In this document: one piece after another, positions 27,310 to 36,565 of the stretch
Numbering within the stretch: the first letter of the stretch is position 1
Layout: every line of letters starts with the position of its first letter
DNA from: Faecalibacterium longum CLA-AA-H243
GTDB lineage: Bacteria; Bacillota; Clostridia; Oscillospirales; Ruminococcaceae
Reading direction: 5' to 3'
Assembly: GCF_020687245.1 (NCBI RefSeq)
Contig: NZ_JAJEQG010000001.1
Location: 186,001 to 250,000 of the forward strand
Length of the DNA: 64,000 nt
The notes under the pieces: generated by a model
The model's input: the letters and a program-made list of their open reading frames with translations, nothing else
Told to the model about the DNA's origin: nothing
The model's database searches: none
Made by a program: the position numbers and the translations under genes

Positions 27310-29706
27310 ATGACTACAAAAGAATTTGCAAAAATTCTTCAGGACAAGCTCACCAGCGAATATGGTGTTGACCTGAGCGTTGCATCTCATCAGCAGATCT
27401 ACCGCGCTCTGGCCCTCATCTGCCGCCAGATGATGAGCGAGAACCATCAGAAGTTCCAGTCCAAGGCCATCGGCACCGGCTCCAAGCAGGTGTACTACCT
27501 GTGCATGGAGTTCCTGATGGGCCGCAGCCTCAAGATGAGCCTGTTCAATCTGGGCCTGAATGACGCTGCCCAGAAGGCTCTGGCCGAGGCTGACATCAGC
27601 CTGGACAGCATCTACGAGGAAGAGCCGGACGCAGGTCTGGGCAACGGCGGCCTGGGCCGTCTGGCCGCCTGCTACCTGGACGGCATGGCCACCACCAGCA
27701 TCTGCGGCACCGGCTACTCCATCCTGTACGAATATGGCATCTTCAAGCAGAAGATCGTGGACGGCTGGCAGCAGGAGCGCGCCGACAACTGGCTGCCCGG
27801 CGGTCAGGTCTGGCTCAAGAGCCACCCCGATCAGGCTGTGGAAGTCCGCTTCGACGGCGAGATCCACGAGAACTGGGACCATGGCTTCCACTATATCCAG
27901 CACACCAACTACAACAGCGTCATGGCCATCCCCTCTGATATGTACGTTCAGGGTTACGACGGAAAGGGCGTTGCAAAGCTGCGTCTGTGGCAGGCCAAGG
28001 CTCCCGACTTTGATATGTCCAGCTTCTCTCTGGGCAACTACAACACCGCAATGAGCAAGAACGCCAGCGCTGAGCTCATCTCCAAGGTGCTGTACCCCAA
28101 CGACAACCACGTTGAGGGCAAGATCCTCCGCCTGCGCCAGCAGTACTTCCTGTCTGCTGCCTCCATCGGCGACATCGTCCAGAACCACCTGTCCACCTAC
28201 GGCACCCTCGAGAACCTGCCCGACAAGGTGGCTATCCAGCTGAACGATACCCATCCGACCCTCGCCATCCCCGAGATGATGCGCATCCTGCTGGATGAGT
28301 GCGGCTTCGGCTGGGACAAGAGCTTCGACATCTGCCAGAAGGTCTTCTCCTACACCAACCACACCGTCATGGCTGAGGCTCTGGAGAAGTGGAACGTGGA
28401 CATCTTCAAGATGACCCTGCCCCGCATCTACCAGATCGTGGTCGAGATGGACCGCCGCGCCCGCGAGAAGCTGGAAGCAGCCTTCCCCGGCGACCAGGGC
28501 AAGATCAATTATATGGCCCTCATCGGCGACAATCAGGTGCGCATGGCCAACATCTGCGCCTACACCGCCAACAGCATCAACGGCGTCTCCAAGCTCCACA
28601 GTGAGATTATCAAGGAGAGCGTCTTCCACGACTACTACCTGTTCAAGCCTCAGGCTTTCAAGAACGTGACCAACGGCATCGCTTACCGCCGCTGGCTGCT
28701 GGCCTCCAACCCCGAGCTGTGCAAGCTGCTGGACGAGACCATCGGCACCGGCTACAAGCACGACGCCGCCGACCTGTCCAAGCTGAACAAGTTCGCTGAG
28801 GACAAGACCGTCCTGAAGCGCCTGAATGAGATCAAGCTGGACAACAAGAAGAACTTTGCCGCTTACCTCGAGAAGAGCACCGGTCAGGTCATCGACCCCA
28901 ACTCCATCTTCGACTGCCAGGTCAAGCGTATGCACGAGTACAAGCGCCAGCACCTGAATGCGCTGAACATCGCTGCTCAGTACCTGTACCTGAAGGAGAA
29001 CCCCAACGCCGACTTCATCCCCAAGACCTATATCTTCGGCGCAAAGGCTGCTCCCGGCTACTATATGGCCAAGCAGATGATCCGCATGATCTGCAAGCTG
29101 GGCGACCTCATCAACAACGACCCCGCTGTCCGCGAGAAGCTGCGCGTGGTCTATCTGGAAGAGTACTGTGTCTCCCTGAGCGAGCACCTGATGCCCGCAG
29201 CCGAGGTCTCTGAGCAGATCTCTCTGGCAGGCACCGAGGCTTCCGGTACCGGCAACATGAAGTTCATGCTGAACGGTGCCATCACGCTGGGTACTCTGGA
29301 CGGCGCAAACGTCGAGATCGCCGACGCCGCCGGCAAGGAGAATGAGCTCATCTTCGGTATGCTGACCCCCGAGGTCAACAACCTCAAGCAGGTGGGCTAT
29401 CACCCCAACGCCTTCATCACGGGCGACGACGTTGCAAATGCTGCTCTGAACTTCCTGGAGCGCGGCTGGAACGGCGAGAACTTCCACGAAGTCACCGAGA
29501 ACCTGCGCAGCAGCGACCCCTATATGGTCATGGCCGACTTCAAGGACTACCGCCGTGCTCAGGCCGACCTGCAGCGCCTGTACGCTGACCGTGAGCATTG
29601 GGCTAAGATGAGCCTGAAGAACATCGCCAACAGCGGCATCTTCAGCGCTGACCGTGCCGTTCTGGACTACGCACGCGACATCTGGCACGCTTCTGCTGTG
29701 AAATAA
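27310..29706 (+). CDS. glgP: glycogen/maltodextrin phosphorylase
   Basis: The enzyme releases glucose-1-phosphate from alpha-1,4-glucans using pyridoxal phosphate. The 798 residues cover the whole family, with EEEPDAGLGNGGLGRLAAC near residue 110, CQVKRMHEYKRQ near 540 and the PLP-lysine region ASGTGNMKFMLNGA near 651. The ATG at 27310 follows AGGAG. An in-frame ATG at 27250, with a stronger AGAGGAG site 8 bases upstream, would add 20 residues. Codon usage is strikingly biased, consistent with high expression. A GH13 amylase follows beyond a terminator. Confidence 0.97.
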   Translation: MTTKEFAKILQDKLTSEYGVDLSVASHQQIYRALALICRQMMSENHQKFQSKAIGTGSKQVYYLCMEFLMGRSLKMSLFNLGLNDAAQKALAEADISLDSIYEEEPDAGLGNGGLGRLAACYLDGMATTSICGTGYSILYEYGIFKQKIVDGWQQERADNWLPGGQVWLKSHPDQAVEVRFDGEIHENWDHGFHYIQHTNYNSVMAIPSDMYVQGYDGKGVAKLRLWQAKAPDFDMSSFSLGNYNTAMSKNASAELISKVLYPNDNHVEGKILRLRQQYFLSAASIGDIVQNHLSTYGTLENLPDKVAIQLNDTHPTLAIPEMMRILLDECGFGWDKSFDICQKVFSYTNHTVMAEALEKWNVDIFKMTLPRIYQIVVEMDRRAREKLEAAFPGDQGKINYMALIGDNQVRMANICAYTANSINGVSKLHSEIIKESVFHDYYLFKPQAFKNVTNGIAYRRWLLASNPELCKLLDETIGTGYKHDAADLSKLNKFAEDKTVLKRLNEIKLDNKKNFAAYLEKSTGQVIDPNSIFDCQVKRMHEYKRQHLNALNIAAQYLYLKENPNADFIPKTYIFGAKAAPGYYMAKQMIRMICKLGDLINNDPAVREKLRVVYLEEYCVSLSEHLMPAAEVSEQISLAGTEASGTGNMKFMLNGAITLGTLDGANVEIADAAGKENELIFGMLTPEVNNLKQVGYHPNAFITGDDVANAALNFLERGWNGENFHEVTENLRSSDPYMVMADFKDYRRAQADLQRLYADREHWAKMSLKNIANSGIFSADRAVLDYARDIWHASAVK

Positions 29707-29947
29707 ACCTCTCCGTCAGCGCTGACGCGCTGCCACTGCCCGGGTTGCGGCTCCCAGCGTCTGCTTCGCTGTCGCTCGCATTCTGCTGGCCGCGGCCCCA
29801 ACAGCGACTCCCTGTTTCCGCCACTGGCGGCGGTCGTCGTTGTTGCTCCTATCAAGGGGATGCCTTGGCATATCGGAAAGCCTCACCTCTTCGCCAGAGG
29901 CTCCCCTCGGTAGGGGAGCTGTCGAGCGAATGCGAGACTGAGAGGTT
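29706..29947. repeat. MITE-like repeat, family A, long form (242 bp)
   Basis: Ends are AACCTCTCCGTC (29706-29717) and GACTGAGAGGTT (29936-29947), imperfect inverted repeats. The interior has several GC-rich hairpins (for example CTCCCCTCGGTAGGGGAG) and no convincing gene. Its first base is the last base of the glgP stop codon. Confidence 0.75.
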
Positions 29948-29969
29948 ATCCCTTTAATAATAACGCAAC

Positions 29970-30001
29970 GCCCCGTGGCATCGCTGCCCGGGGCTTTTTT
30001 T
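29970..30001 (+). terminator. terminator after glgP
   Basis: GCCCCG (29970-29975) pairs with CGGGGC (29989-29994) and is followed by seven Ts. It lies only about 20 bases before the start of the next gene. Confidence 0.8.
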
Positions 30002-30019
30002 GAGAAAGGACGATCCTTT

Positions 30020-31876
30020 TTGCCTTGTCTGTTCAATAGTTTCGACCCCTACTTCAAGCAGCCCTTCGGTGCGGTGCGCGCCGGTCAGAGTGTGCATTTG
30101 TCCCTCTGCATCCCGGAGGAGCTGGGCTATGTAGACCCTCATCTCGTCCTCCAGAAAGAGGGCAGGTACGATGTCCCCGTCCACTACCGGATGAAGTTCG
30201 ACGGTCAGACGCCCCATCAGAACCACTTCTCGGTGGACGTCACCCTCAACGATGTGGGCCTCTACTTTTACTATTTCGACCTCTACACCGACTTCCGCCG
30301 CATCGTGCGCGGGCCGGACAACTGCGGCGTTGTGAGCTGGCAGGAGGGCGAGAGCTGGCAGATCACCGTGTATGAGGCCGATTTTGAGACGCCCGCCCCC
30401 ATCAAGGGCAAGGTGTTCTACCAGATCTTCCCCGACCGCTTCTGCGAGGGCGTGGAGAACAAGCCCATGCCTTTCCCCGACCGGCTTTATCAAGCCGACA
30501 AACACGCCGAGCCCTTCTGGCAGCCCAATGAGGTGGGCGGCCACCTGAACGAGGACTATTTCGGCGGCGACCTCAAGGGCATCCAGATGAAGCTGCCCTA
30601 CCTCCGCAAAATGGGCGTGGATTACCTTTACCTGAACCCCATCTTTGAGGCCCACTCCAACCACCGCTACAACACCGCCGACTACCTCAACGTAGACCCC
30701 CTGCTGGGTACCAACGAGGATTTCGAGACCCTCTGCGCTGAGGCCAGGAAGTACGGCATCGGCATCGTGCTGGACGGCGTGTTCAGCCACACCGGCTCCG
30801 ACAGCCGCTATTTCAACCGCGAGGGCCGCTACGGCGAGGGCGGTGCCTATCGTGACCCCAACTCCCCCTACCGCAGCTGGTACGATTTCGATTCCAAGTA
30901 TAAGGGCGGCTACCGCAGCTGGTGGGGCTTCGAGACCCTGCCCGAAGTCAACGAAGAAACGCCATCCTACGTCGAATTTATCACCGGCGAGGGCGGTGTC
31001 ATCGACACCTGGCTCCGCCGGGGCGCTGCAGGCTTCCGTCTGGACGTGGCCGACGAACTGCCCGACGAATTTATTGAAAAAGTGCGTACCGCCGTCAAGC
31101 GGGTCGGCCCGGATAAGTTCCTTCTGGGCGAAGTGTGGGAGGACGCCACCACCAAGTTCGGCTTCGACAAGCGCCGCACCTACCTGCTGGGCAAGGGCCT
31201 CGACAGCGTGATGAACTACCCCTTCAAGAACGCCGTTCTGGGCTTTGTCTGCGGACGGGACGCCGGCCAGACCATGACCGACATCCTCTCCATCTGCGAG
31301 CACTACCCCGCTCCGGCCCTCGATACGGCCCTGAACTTCCTCTCCACCCACGACACCGAGCGCGCACTGACCGTCATTGCCGACGAGCCTGCCAATGGCC
31401 GGGGCCGCGAGTGGCAGAGCGGCCGCTGTGTCACCGGCGACGCCTACGAGGAAGGAATGCTCAAGCTGCGGATGGCTTACGCCATCATCTACACTCTGCC
31501 CGGCGTCCCCTGCCTCTACTACGGCGACGAGATCGGGATGCAGGGCTATCGCGACCCCTTCAACCGCGGCTTCTACTGCTGGGACAGCCACGAAGAGCGG
31601 CTGAAGCCTGTTCTGGCACAGCTGGCACAGCTCCGCCACACCTGCGAAGCCTTCCGCACCGGAGAGCTTCGTGTCCTGCGGGCGGAAGGCGGCGTCCTCC
31701 ACTACCAGCGCATCGGCGAGTTTGAGGCGGCAGAGATCATCGTCAACCGCACCGAGCATATCATCGTGGAGCCGCTGGCCTCCGGCAAGCACACCGAGGT
31801 AAACCCCATGGGCTTTACCATCGTGGTGGAAGAGGTCGGCCACAACCCGAACCACAGCTACTACGACTATAAGTGA
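30020..31876 (+). CDS. GH13 alpha-amylase / neopullulanase-type glycosidase
   Basis: This 618-residue cytosolic glycosidase has no signal peptide, so it should act on imported or stored maltodextrins. An N-terminal beta-domain (about 1-125) precedes the barrel, as in neopullulanase/cyclomaltodextrinase. Catalytic regions are DGVFSHTG, GFRLDVADE (nucleophile Asp near 341), LGEVWED (acid Glu near 369) and STHDTER (third Asp near 444). The start is TTG 30020, 9 bases after AAAGGA. It starts directly after the glgP terminator with no obvious promoter of its own, so its expression may rely on read-through. It would supply glgP with linear chains. Confidence 0.9.
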   Translation: MPCLFNSFDPYFKQPFGAVRAGQSVHLSLCIPEELGYVDPHLVLQKEGRYDVPVHYRMKFDGQTPHQNHFSVDVTLNDVGLYFYYFDLYTDFRRIVRGPDNCGVVSWQEGESWQITVYEADFETPAPIKGKVFYQIFPDRFCEGVENKPMPFPDRLYQADKHAEPFWQPNEVGGHLNEDYFGGDLKGIQMKLPYLRKMGVDYLYLNPIFEAHSNHRYNTADYLNVDPLLGTNEDFETLCAEARKYGIGIVLDGVFSHTGSDSRYFNREGRYGEGGAYRDPNSPYRSWYDFDSKYKGGYRSWWGFETLPEVNEETPSYVEFITGEGGVIDTWLRRGAAGFRLDVADELPDEFIEKVRTAVKRVGPDKFLLGEVWEDATTKFGFDKRRTYLLGKGLDSVMNYPFKNAVLGFVCGRDAGQTMTDILSICEHYPAPALDTALNFLSTHDTERALTVIADEPANGRGREWQSGRCVTGDAYEEGMLKLRMAYAIIYTLPGVPCLYYGDEIGMQGYRDPFNRGFYCWDSHEERLKPVLAQLAQLRHTCEAFRTGELRVLRAEGGVLHYQRIGEFEAAEIIVNRTEHIIVEPLASGKHTEVNPMGFTIVVEEVGHNPNHSYYDYK

Positions 31877-31996
31877 CCCCCACCCCCTGCCCTGCCTGCG
31901 GCATCCCGCCCGGCGTGAGCAGGAGGCTTATTCATAATCTGTCTCTGTACTTTTCAGACGTTTTGCTCTATAATGGGGAAAAAGGAGGGAGAACTC

Positions 31997-32455
31997 ATGT
32001 CTGTTGACCCCATTTTCTGGCTTCTGGCCGCCATCGGCTTCGTCGTTCTCGAGGCCATGACCCTGAATCTCGTCTCCATCTGGTTCGCCGTGGGCAGCGC
32101 CGCAGCCCTGCTGAGCTGTCTGGTCACCGGCTCCTTCCGGGTGCAGGCGGTGGTGTTCATCGCCGTCAGCACCCTCTGCCTGCTGGCCCTCAAGCCCCTG
32201 TGCAGCCGGCTGCGCAAGCCGCCCACGGCAACGAACGGCGACCGCGCCCTTGGCCGGGAGGCCATCGCGCTTACCTCCGTCTCCGCCGAGGCCACCGGCC
32301 GCGTCCGGCTGGACGGTGTAGACTGGAACGCCCGCTGTGCCACCCCCGGCGACACCCTCGCCCCGGGCCAGAGCTGCCGGGTGGCAGAGATCCACAGCAC
32401 CCTGCTCATCGTGGAGCCTGTCCTGACCGAGACCGCCCGCCGGGCGGCTCACTGA
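31997..32455 (+). CDS. NfeD family membrane protein
   Basis: This 152-residue protein has two to three N-terminal hydrophobic segments and a C-terminal OB-fold domain (about 85-145: REAIALTSVSAEATGRVRL, PGQSCRVAEI). It is the short NfeD form without a ClpP-like protease domain. NfeD partners SPFH/stomatin proteins in membrane microdomains, and the SPFH gene follows 18 bases downstream. The ATG at 31997 follows GGAGGG. A TATAAT (31969-31974) lies just upstream. Confidence 0.9.
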   Translation: MSVDPIFWLLAAIGFVVLEAMTLNLVSIWFAVGSAAALLSCLVTGSFRVQAVVFIAVSTLCLLALKPLCSRLRKPPTATNGDRALGREAIALTSVSAEATGRVRLDGVDWNARCATPGDTLAPGQSCRVAEIHSTLLIVEPVLTETARRAAH

Positions 32456-32473
32456 TATGAAAGGAGCGTCCCT

Positions 32474-33382
32474 ATGCCTATCATGCTGTTCCTTATCCTC
32501 ATCCTCATCTTTGTCATCCTGCTGGTGGTTGTCACCAACATCGTCATCGTGCCGCAGTCCATGGTCTACGTCGTGGAGCGTCTGGGCAGCTACTCCGAGA
32601 CATGGAGCGCCGGCCTCCACGTCAAGATCCCGTTCCTCGAGCGGGTGGCGAAGAAAGTCAGCCTGAAAGAGCAGGTCGCCGACTTTCCCCCTCAGCCGGT
32701 CATCACCCGCGATAACGTCACCATGCAGATCGATACCGTGGTGTTCTTTCAGGTGATGGATGCCAAGCTCTACACTTACGGCGTCAACCAGCCCATCGCG
32801 GCCATCGAGAGCCTGTCGGCCACCACCCTGCGCAACATCATCGGCGAGATGGAGCTGGACCACACCCTCACCAGCCGCGACACCATCAACAGCAAGATCA
32901 CGGCCATCCTTGATGAAGCCACCGACAAGTGGGGCATCAAGGTCAACCGTGTTGAGGTCAAGAACATCATCCCGCCGCGCGAGATCCAGGAGGCCATGGA
33001 AAAGCAGATGAAGGCAGAGCGCGAGAAGCGCGCCGTCATCCTGAAAGCAGACGGCGAGAAGCAGGCCGCCATTACTGCCGCCGAGGGCGAAAAGGAATCC
33101 GCCATCCTCCGTGCTGACGCCGTCAAACAGCAGCGCATCCTTGAGGCCGAGGGCGAGGCGCAGGCCATCCTCGCCGTCCAGAAGGCCAACGCCGACGCCA
33201 TCCGCCTGCTGAACGAAGCCATGCCCACCGATAAGGTCCTTGCCCTGCGCAGTCTGGAAGCGCTGGCCAAGGTCGCCAACGGCAAGGCCACCAAGATCAT
33301 CATTCCTTCCGATTTGCAGAATCTAGGCGGCGTCGTCCCCAGCATCAAAGAGCTGATGACCGACCCCAAAGATGCAGAATAA
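32474..33382 (+). CDS. SPFH/Band 7 (stomatin/QmcA-like) membrane protein
   Basis: This membrane scaffold protein organises microdomains and can modulate FtsH. The 302 residues have an N-terminal transmembrane helix (4-25), the Band 7 domain (VPQSMVYVVERLGSY ... TRDNVTMQIDTVVFFQV) and a long coiled coil rich in Lys, Glu and Ala (about 170-240). A short conserved tail ends it. It pairs with the upstream NfeD gene, a classic arrangement. Confidence 0.95.
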   Translation: MPIMLFLILILIFVILLVVVTNIVIVPQSMVYVVERLGSYSETWSAGLHVKIPFLERVAKKVSLKEQVADFPPQPVITRDNVTMQIDTVVFFQVMDAKLYTYGVNQPIAAIESLSATTLRNIIGEMELDHTLTSRDTINSKITAILDEATDKWGIKVNRVEVKNIIPPREIQEAMEKQMKAEREKRAVILKADGEKQAAITAAEGEKESAILRADAVKQQRILEAEGEAQAILAVQKANADAIRLLNEAMPTDKVLALRSLEALAKVANGKATKIIIPSDLQNLGGVVPSIKELMTDPKDAE

Positions 33383-33394
33383 GAGGTTTCTCCT

Positions 33395-33865
33395 ATGATT
33401 TACGATACCCTGAACAATCTCCCCAACTATCTCGGCATGAGCGACAACCTCGACGCTGTCATCGAGTTCGTCATGGCCCGGGACATCAACAATCTGCCCG
33501 CCGGCAAGACCCGCATCAGCGGCGACAAGGCCGTGGTCACGGTGTGTACCGTCACGCCGCAGACCTCGGACAAAGCGTTCTTCCAGCGCCGGGACGATCA
33601 CCTGACCCTCGAGACCGACCTTGAGGGCAGCGAGCTGTTCGAAGTCTCACTTGGCGAGCTGACTCCCACCAGGCCCACCGACAAGGCTGCCGACCTGACC
33701 GTCGGCACCGCCGGCACCAGCATCGCCGGGATGCTCTGCGAGGGGCGCTTTGCCCTCTATCTGGCCGGTGAACCCTACAAGTCCGGCCTGAAAGCTCAGG
33801 GCTGCGGCAAACTGAAAAAGGCCGTGTTCAGCATCGAGCTGGACGAGGACGAAGAAGCCGAGTAA
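33395..33865 (+). CDS. YhcH/YjgK/YiaL family protein
   Basis: This is a cupin-like protein of 156 residues. Characterised relatives (NanQ/YhcH) speed the opening or anomerisation of sugars such as sialic acid. Visible family features are the N-terminal MIYDTLNNLPNYLG and the RISGDKAVVTV strand. In most relatives a metal site lies in the middle (HxxxxD/E); here DDHLTLETDLEG occupies that area. It follows the SPFH gene by 12 bases and ends at a strong terminator. No sialic-acid genes are nearby, so its substrate is open. Confidence 0.82.
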   Translation: MIYDTLNNLPNYLGMSDNLDAVIEFVMARDINNLPAGKTRISGDKAVVTVCTVTPQTSDKAFFQRRDDHLTLETDLEGSELFEVSLGELTPTRPTDKAADLTVGTAGTSIAGMLCEGRFALYLAGEPYKSGLKAQGCGKLKKAVFSIELDEDEEAE

Positions 33866-33876
33866 TTTCAAAAAGC

Positions 33877-33913
33877 AAAGCTCCACGCAGCGTAGGTTGT
33901 GTGGAGCTTTTTG
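33877..33913 (+). terminator. terminator of the NfeD-SPFH-YhcH operon
   Basis: AAAGCTCCAC (33877-33886) pairs with GTGGAGCTTT (33901-33910), with a following TTTTTGTT. Confidence 0.85.
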
Positions 33914-33925
33914 TTATGGTATCCT
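33897..33925 (+). promoter_or_regulatory. possible promoter of the HTH-SOR-GNAT gene
   Basis: TTGTGT (33897-33902) and TATCCT (33920-33925) are 17 bases apart and overlap the preceding terminator. Confidence 0.45.
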
Positions 33926-33961
33926 TTGGACAGAGAGAAACAATCACAAAGGAGAGTTTAT

Positions 33962-35107
33962 ATGGATTCTTACGTCACCGGCACTGCCATCCGGCAGCTG
34001 CGGGAAGCCAAACACCTGACGCAGGCAGAGCTGGCCGAAAAGCTGGCCGTCAGCGCAAAGGCCATCTCCAAGTGGGAGACAGCCCGCGGCCTGCCCGATA
34101 TTTCCCTGCTGGAGCCGCTGGCGGCGGCTCTGGGCGTCAGCGTGCTCGAGTTGATGCAGGGCGAACCCGTCGTCAACCGGAACCGTTCTGCCAACCTGCT
34201 TCGCTCCAAGCTCTATGTCTGCCCCCTGTGCGGCAATGTGCTCCACGCCACCGGGCAGGCTGTCGTGAGCTGCTGCGGCATCACCCTGCCGCCGCTGGAC
34301 ATCTCTGAGGCGGACGACGCCGACGAACACCATCAGCTGACGCTCGAGCGGGTGGAAGATGAGCTTTTCGTCACCATCCACCACCCCATGACCAAAGACC
34401 ACTACATTTCCTTCATTGCCTGCCTCACCGGCGACAAATTGCAGCTGGTCAAACTTTACCCTGAGGGAGACGCCAGCTGCCGTTTCAAAATCACCGGTGC
34501 GGGCGTACTCTACTTCTACTGCAACCGCCACGGCCTGATGAAAGCACCGGACTTCCGCGCCGCAGCTCGCCATACGCCGTCCCAGAAACTCCATCTGCGG
34601 GAGCCGGACGAGGGCGACCGGGAGCAGGTCATGGCCTACCGGGAAGAGTTTCTTGCCATCAGTTCCCGGCTCGACGGCACTTCGGCGCTGGACAAATACG
34701 ATGACTTTGGCCAGTGGCTGGCTAACATCCGCAAGCTGAAAGACCCCGCCACCACGCCTGCCGGGTTCGTACCGGCCACCCAGTATCTGGCTCTGGACGA
34801 GCAGGAACATCTTGTCGGCATGACCAACCTGCGCCACCACCTCAACGACTATCTGCTGGCCTACGGCGGTCATATCGGCTACAGTGTCCGCCCCTCGGAG
34901 CGGAAGAACGGTTACGCCAGCCAGATGCTCTGCATGACCCTCGAAAAGGCCAAGGAGCGCGGCATCTCCAAGGTGCGCATCTGCTGTGACCACTATAACA
35001 TCGCCTCAGCAAAGACGATTCAGTCTAATGGCGGCGTACTGGAAGATGAGATGTTTGACTCCTCGGATGGGATGCTGACCCAGCGGTACTGGATAGAGAA
35101 TCGATAA
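33962..35107 (+). CDS. HTH-XRE / desulfoferrodoxin / GNAT three-domain fusion protein
   Basis: Three domains are visible in 381 residues. Residues 8-62 are a Cro/CI helix-turn-helix (LTQAELAEKLAVSAKAISKWE). Residues 85-192 match class I superoxide reductase: YVCPLCGN and SCCG give the four-cysteine rubredoxin-like centre, and EHHQ, IHHPMTKDHY and YCNRHG provide the four His and one Cys of the catalytic iron. Residues 200-380 are a GNAT acetyltransferase with the acetyl-CoA loop RPSERKNGYAS. All metal ligands appear kept. A plausible role is a redox- or superoxide-responsive regulator with an effector domain. Start ATG 33962 follows AAAGGAG. Function is inference. Confidence 0.88.
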   Translation: MDSYVTGTAIRQLREAKHLTQAELAEKLAVSAKAISKWETARGLPDISLLEPLAAALGVSVLELMQGEPVVNRNRSANLLRSKLYVCPLCGNVLHATGQAVVSCCGITLPPLDISEADDADEHHQLTLERVEDELFVTIHHPMTKDHYISFIACLTGDKLQLVKLYPEGDASCRFKITGAGVLYFYCNRHGLMKAPDFRAAARHTPSQKLHLREPDEGDREQVMAYREEFLAISSRLDGTSALDKYDDFGQWLANIRKLKDPATTPAGFVPATQYLALDEQEHLVGMTNLRHHLNDYLLAYGGHIGYSVRPSERKNGYASQMLCMTLEKAKERGISKVRICCDHYNIASAKTIQSNGGVLEDEMFDSSDGMLTQRYWIENR

Positions 35108-35113
35108 GACACA

Positions 35114-35140
35114 AAAAGGCTCCGGCAGTGCCGGAGCCTT
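35114..35140. terminator. bidirectional terminator between the fusion gene and mgtE
   Basis: AAAGGCTCCGGC (35114-35125) pairs with GCCGGAGCCTTT (35129-35140) between converging genes. Confidence 0.85.
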
Positions 35141-35156
35141 TGCTCTTATTCAAAAA

Positions 35157-36536
35157 TCAGCCCAGATGGAACATATCAATGAGCACGATCATGGCCAGAC
35201 CGTAGTACACCACAACGGCCACGAGGTCATTGATGGTGGTGATGAGCGGGCCGGACGCCACGGCGGGGTCGATATGGATCTTATGGAACAGCATGGGGAT
35301 GACCGTACCCACCAGGCTGGAAATGACCATCGCCACGATGAGGGAAACACCGACGCAGCCGGAGAGCAGGAACGCCTGTCCCCACGCATAGGCTTTGAAG
35401 AAGTGGATATAGCAGCCGAGGAAGCCCAGCGCCATGACGGCCAGAAGCGCACCGTTGACCAGACCCACCCGCATCTCCTTCCAGAGCAGATGCAGCTTTT
35501 TGGAGGTGGTCAGGTTCTCGTCCACCAGCACGCGGATGGTGACGGCCAGCGACTGGGTGCCGACATTGCCCGCCATATCCAGCACCATGGACTGGAAGCA
35601 GATGACGATGGGCAGGACAGCCACCACCGACTCAAAGGCACCCACCACCGAGGACACCAGCATCCCGAGGAAGAGCAGAGCGATCAGCCAGGGCAGGCGC
35701 TTCTTGACACTCTCGAAGACGCCCTCGTTCAAATCTTCTTCGCTGGTCAAGCCGCCCAGCTTTGCGTAATCGTCGCCCATCTCGTCATCGACCAGTTCGA
35801 CGACATCTGCCGAGGTGATGATGCCCACCAGCTCGCCGGCATCGTTCAGGACAGGCAGAGAGCGCTCGGCGTAGTCTACGATGCGGTCGATGCAGTCGCT
35901 GATCTTTTCGTGGTCGGTCACATAGGGGTAGGACCGGGCAATGAGCTTTTCGAGGCGGTCCTCCGCACGGGCGATGATGAGGTCTTTCAGGTCGATGGCG
36001 CCGTAGAACTTGTCGTTCTCGTCCACGACGTAGAGGGTAGAGATGTTGTCGTTCTCGCCCGCCTGCTTCACCAGCTCACTCATGGCCTGCCGGATGGTCA
36101 TGTCCTTCCGGATGCAGATGTAGTTGGTGGTCATGCTGCTGCCGATCTCGTCCTCGCCGTAGGAGAGCAGCATCTTCACATCTTCGGCGGAGTCTTTGTC
36201 CAGCTGGCCGACGATCTTGGCTTTATCCTCTTCCTCGAGGTCGTCCAGAGCGTCCACGGCGTCGTCCGAGTCCATGTGGGAAACGACATTGGCGGCCTTC
36301 TCGCTGGGCAGTTCTTTCAGGTAAGGTTCTGCGTCGTCCAGGTAGGAGAAGATCTCGGCCACGGTATCCACGCCCAGAACGGCATAGAGCTTCTGGCGCT
36401 CGTCGGGCGTCAGGGCTGCGAGGGCGTCGGCAAGGTCGTTCTCGTGGTAATCAGAGAGCTTTTCGGCCAGCTCTGCCTGCGGCAGGCCGCTGTGGATGAG
36501 GGCGAGTATTTCCTGCTGGTAGTTCTTCTGCTGCAT
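35157..36536 (-). CDS. mgtE: magnesium transporter MgtE
   Basis: This Mg2+ channel is gated by cytosolic Mg2+. The 459 residues contain the MgtE N domain (about 15-130; repeats around LPSEKAANVVSHMDSDDAVDAL), two CBS domains (about 140-260) with acidic residues for Mg2+ sensing, and five transmembrane helices. The pore region has conserved FQSMVLDMAGNVGTQ. The ATG at 36536 follows GGGGAGGAG. A 210-nt leader with a terminator and an alternative stem precedes it. Confidence 0.96.
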   Translation of the reverse strand: MQQKNYQQEILALIHSGLPQAELAEKLSDYHENDLADALAALTPDERQKLYAVLGVDTVAEIFSYLDDAEPYLKELPSEKAANVVSHMDSDDAVDALDDLEEEDKAKIVGQLDKDSAEDVKMLLSYGEDEIGSSMTTNYICIRKDMTIRQAMSELVKQAGENDNISTLYVVDENDKFYGAIDLKDLIIARAEDRLEKLIARSYPYVTDHEKISDCIDRIVDYAERSLPVLNDAGELVGIITSADVVELVDDEMGDDYAKLGGLTSEEDLNEGVFESVKKRLPWLIALLFLGMLVSSVVGAFESVVAVLPIVICFQSMVLDMAGNVGTQSLAVTIRVLVDENLTTSKKLHLLWKEMRVGLVNGALLAVMALGFLGCYIHFFKAYAWGQAFLLSGCVGVSLIVAMVISSLVGTVIPMLFHKIHIDPAVASGPLITTINDLVAVVVYYGLAMIVLIDMFHLG

Positions 36537-36565
36537 CTTGGGTTTCTCCTCCCCTTTTGGGGCAT

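Noticed and set aside
27304-29688. A long minus-strand frame opposite glgP
   Set aside because: It mirrors almost exactly the strongly biased codons of glgP, and its translation is Val/Leu/Asp/Gly-rich with no recognisable domain.
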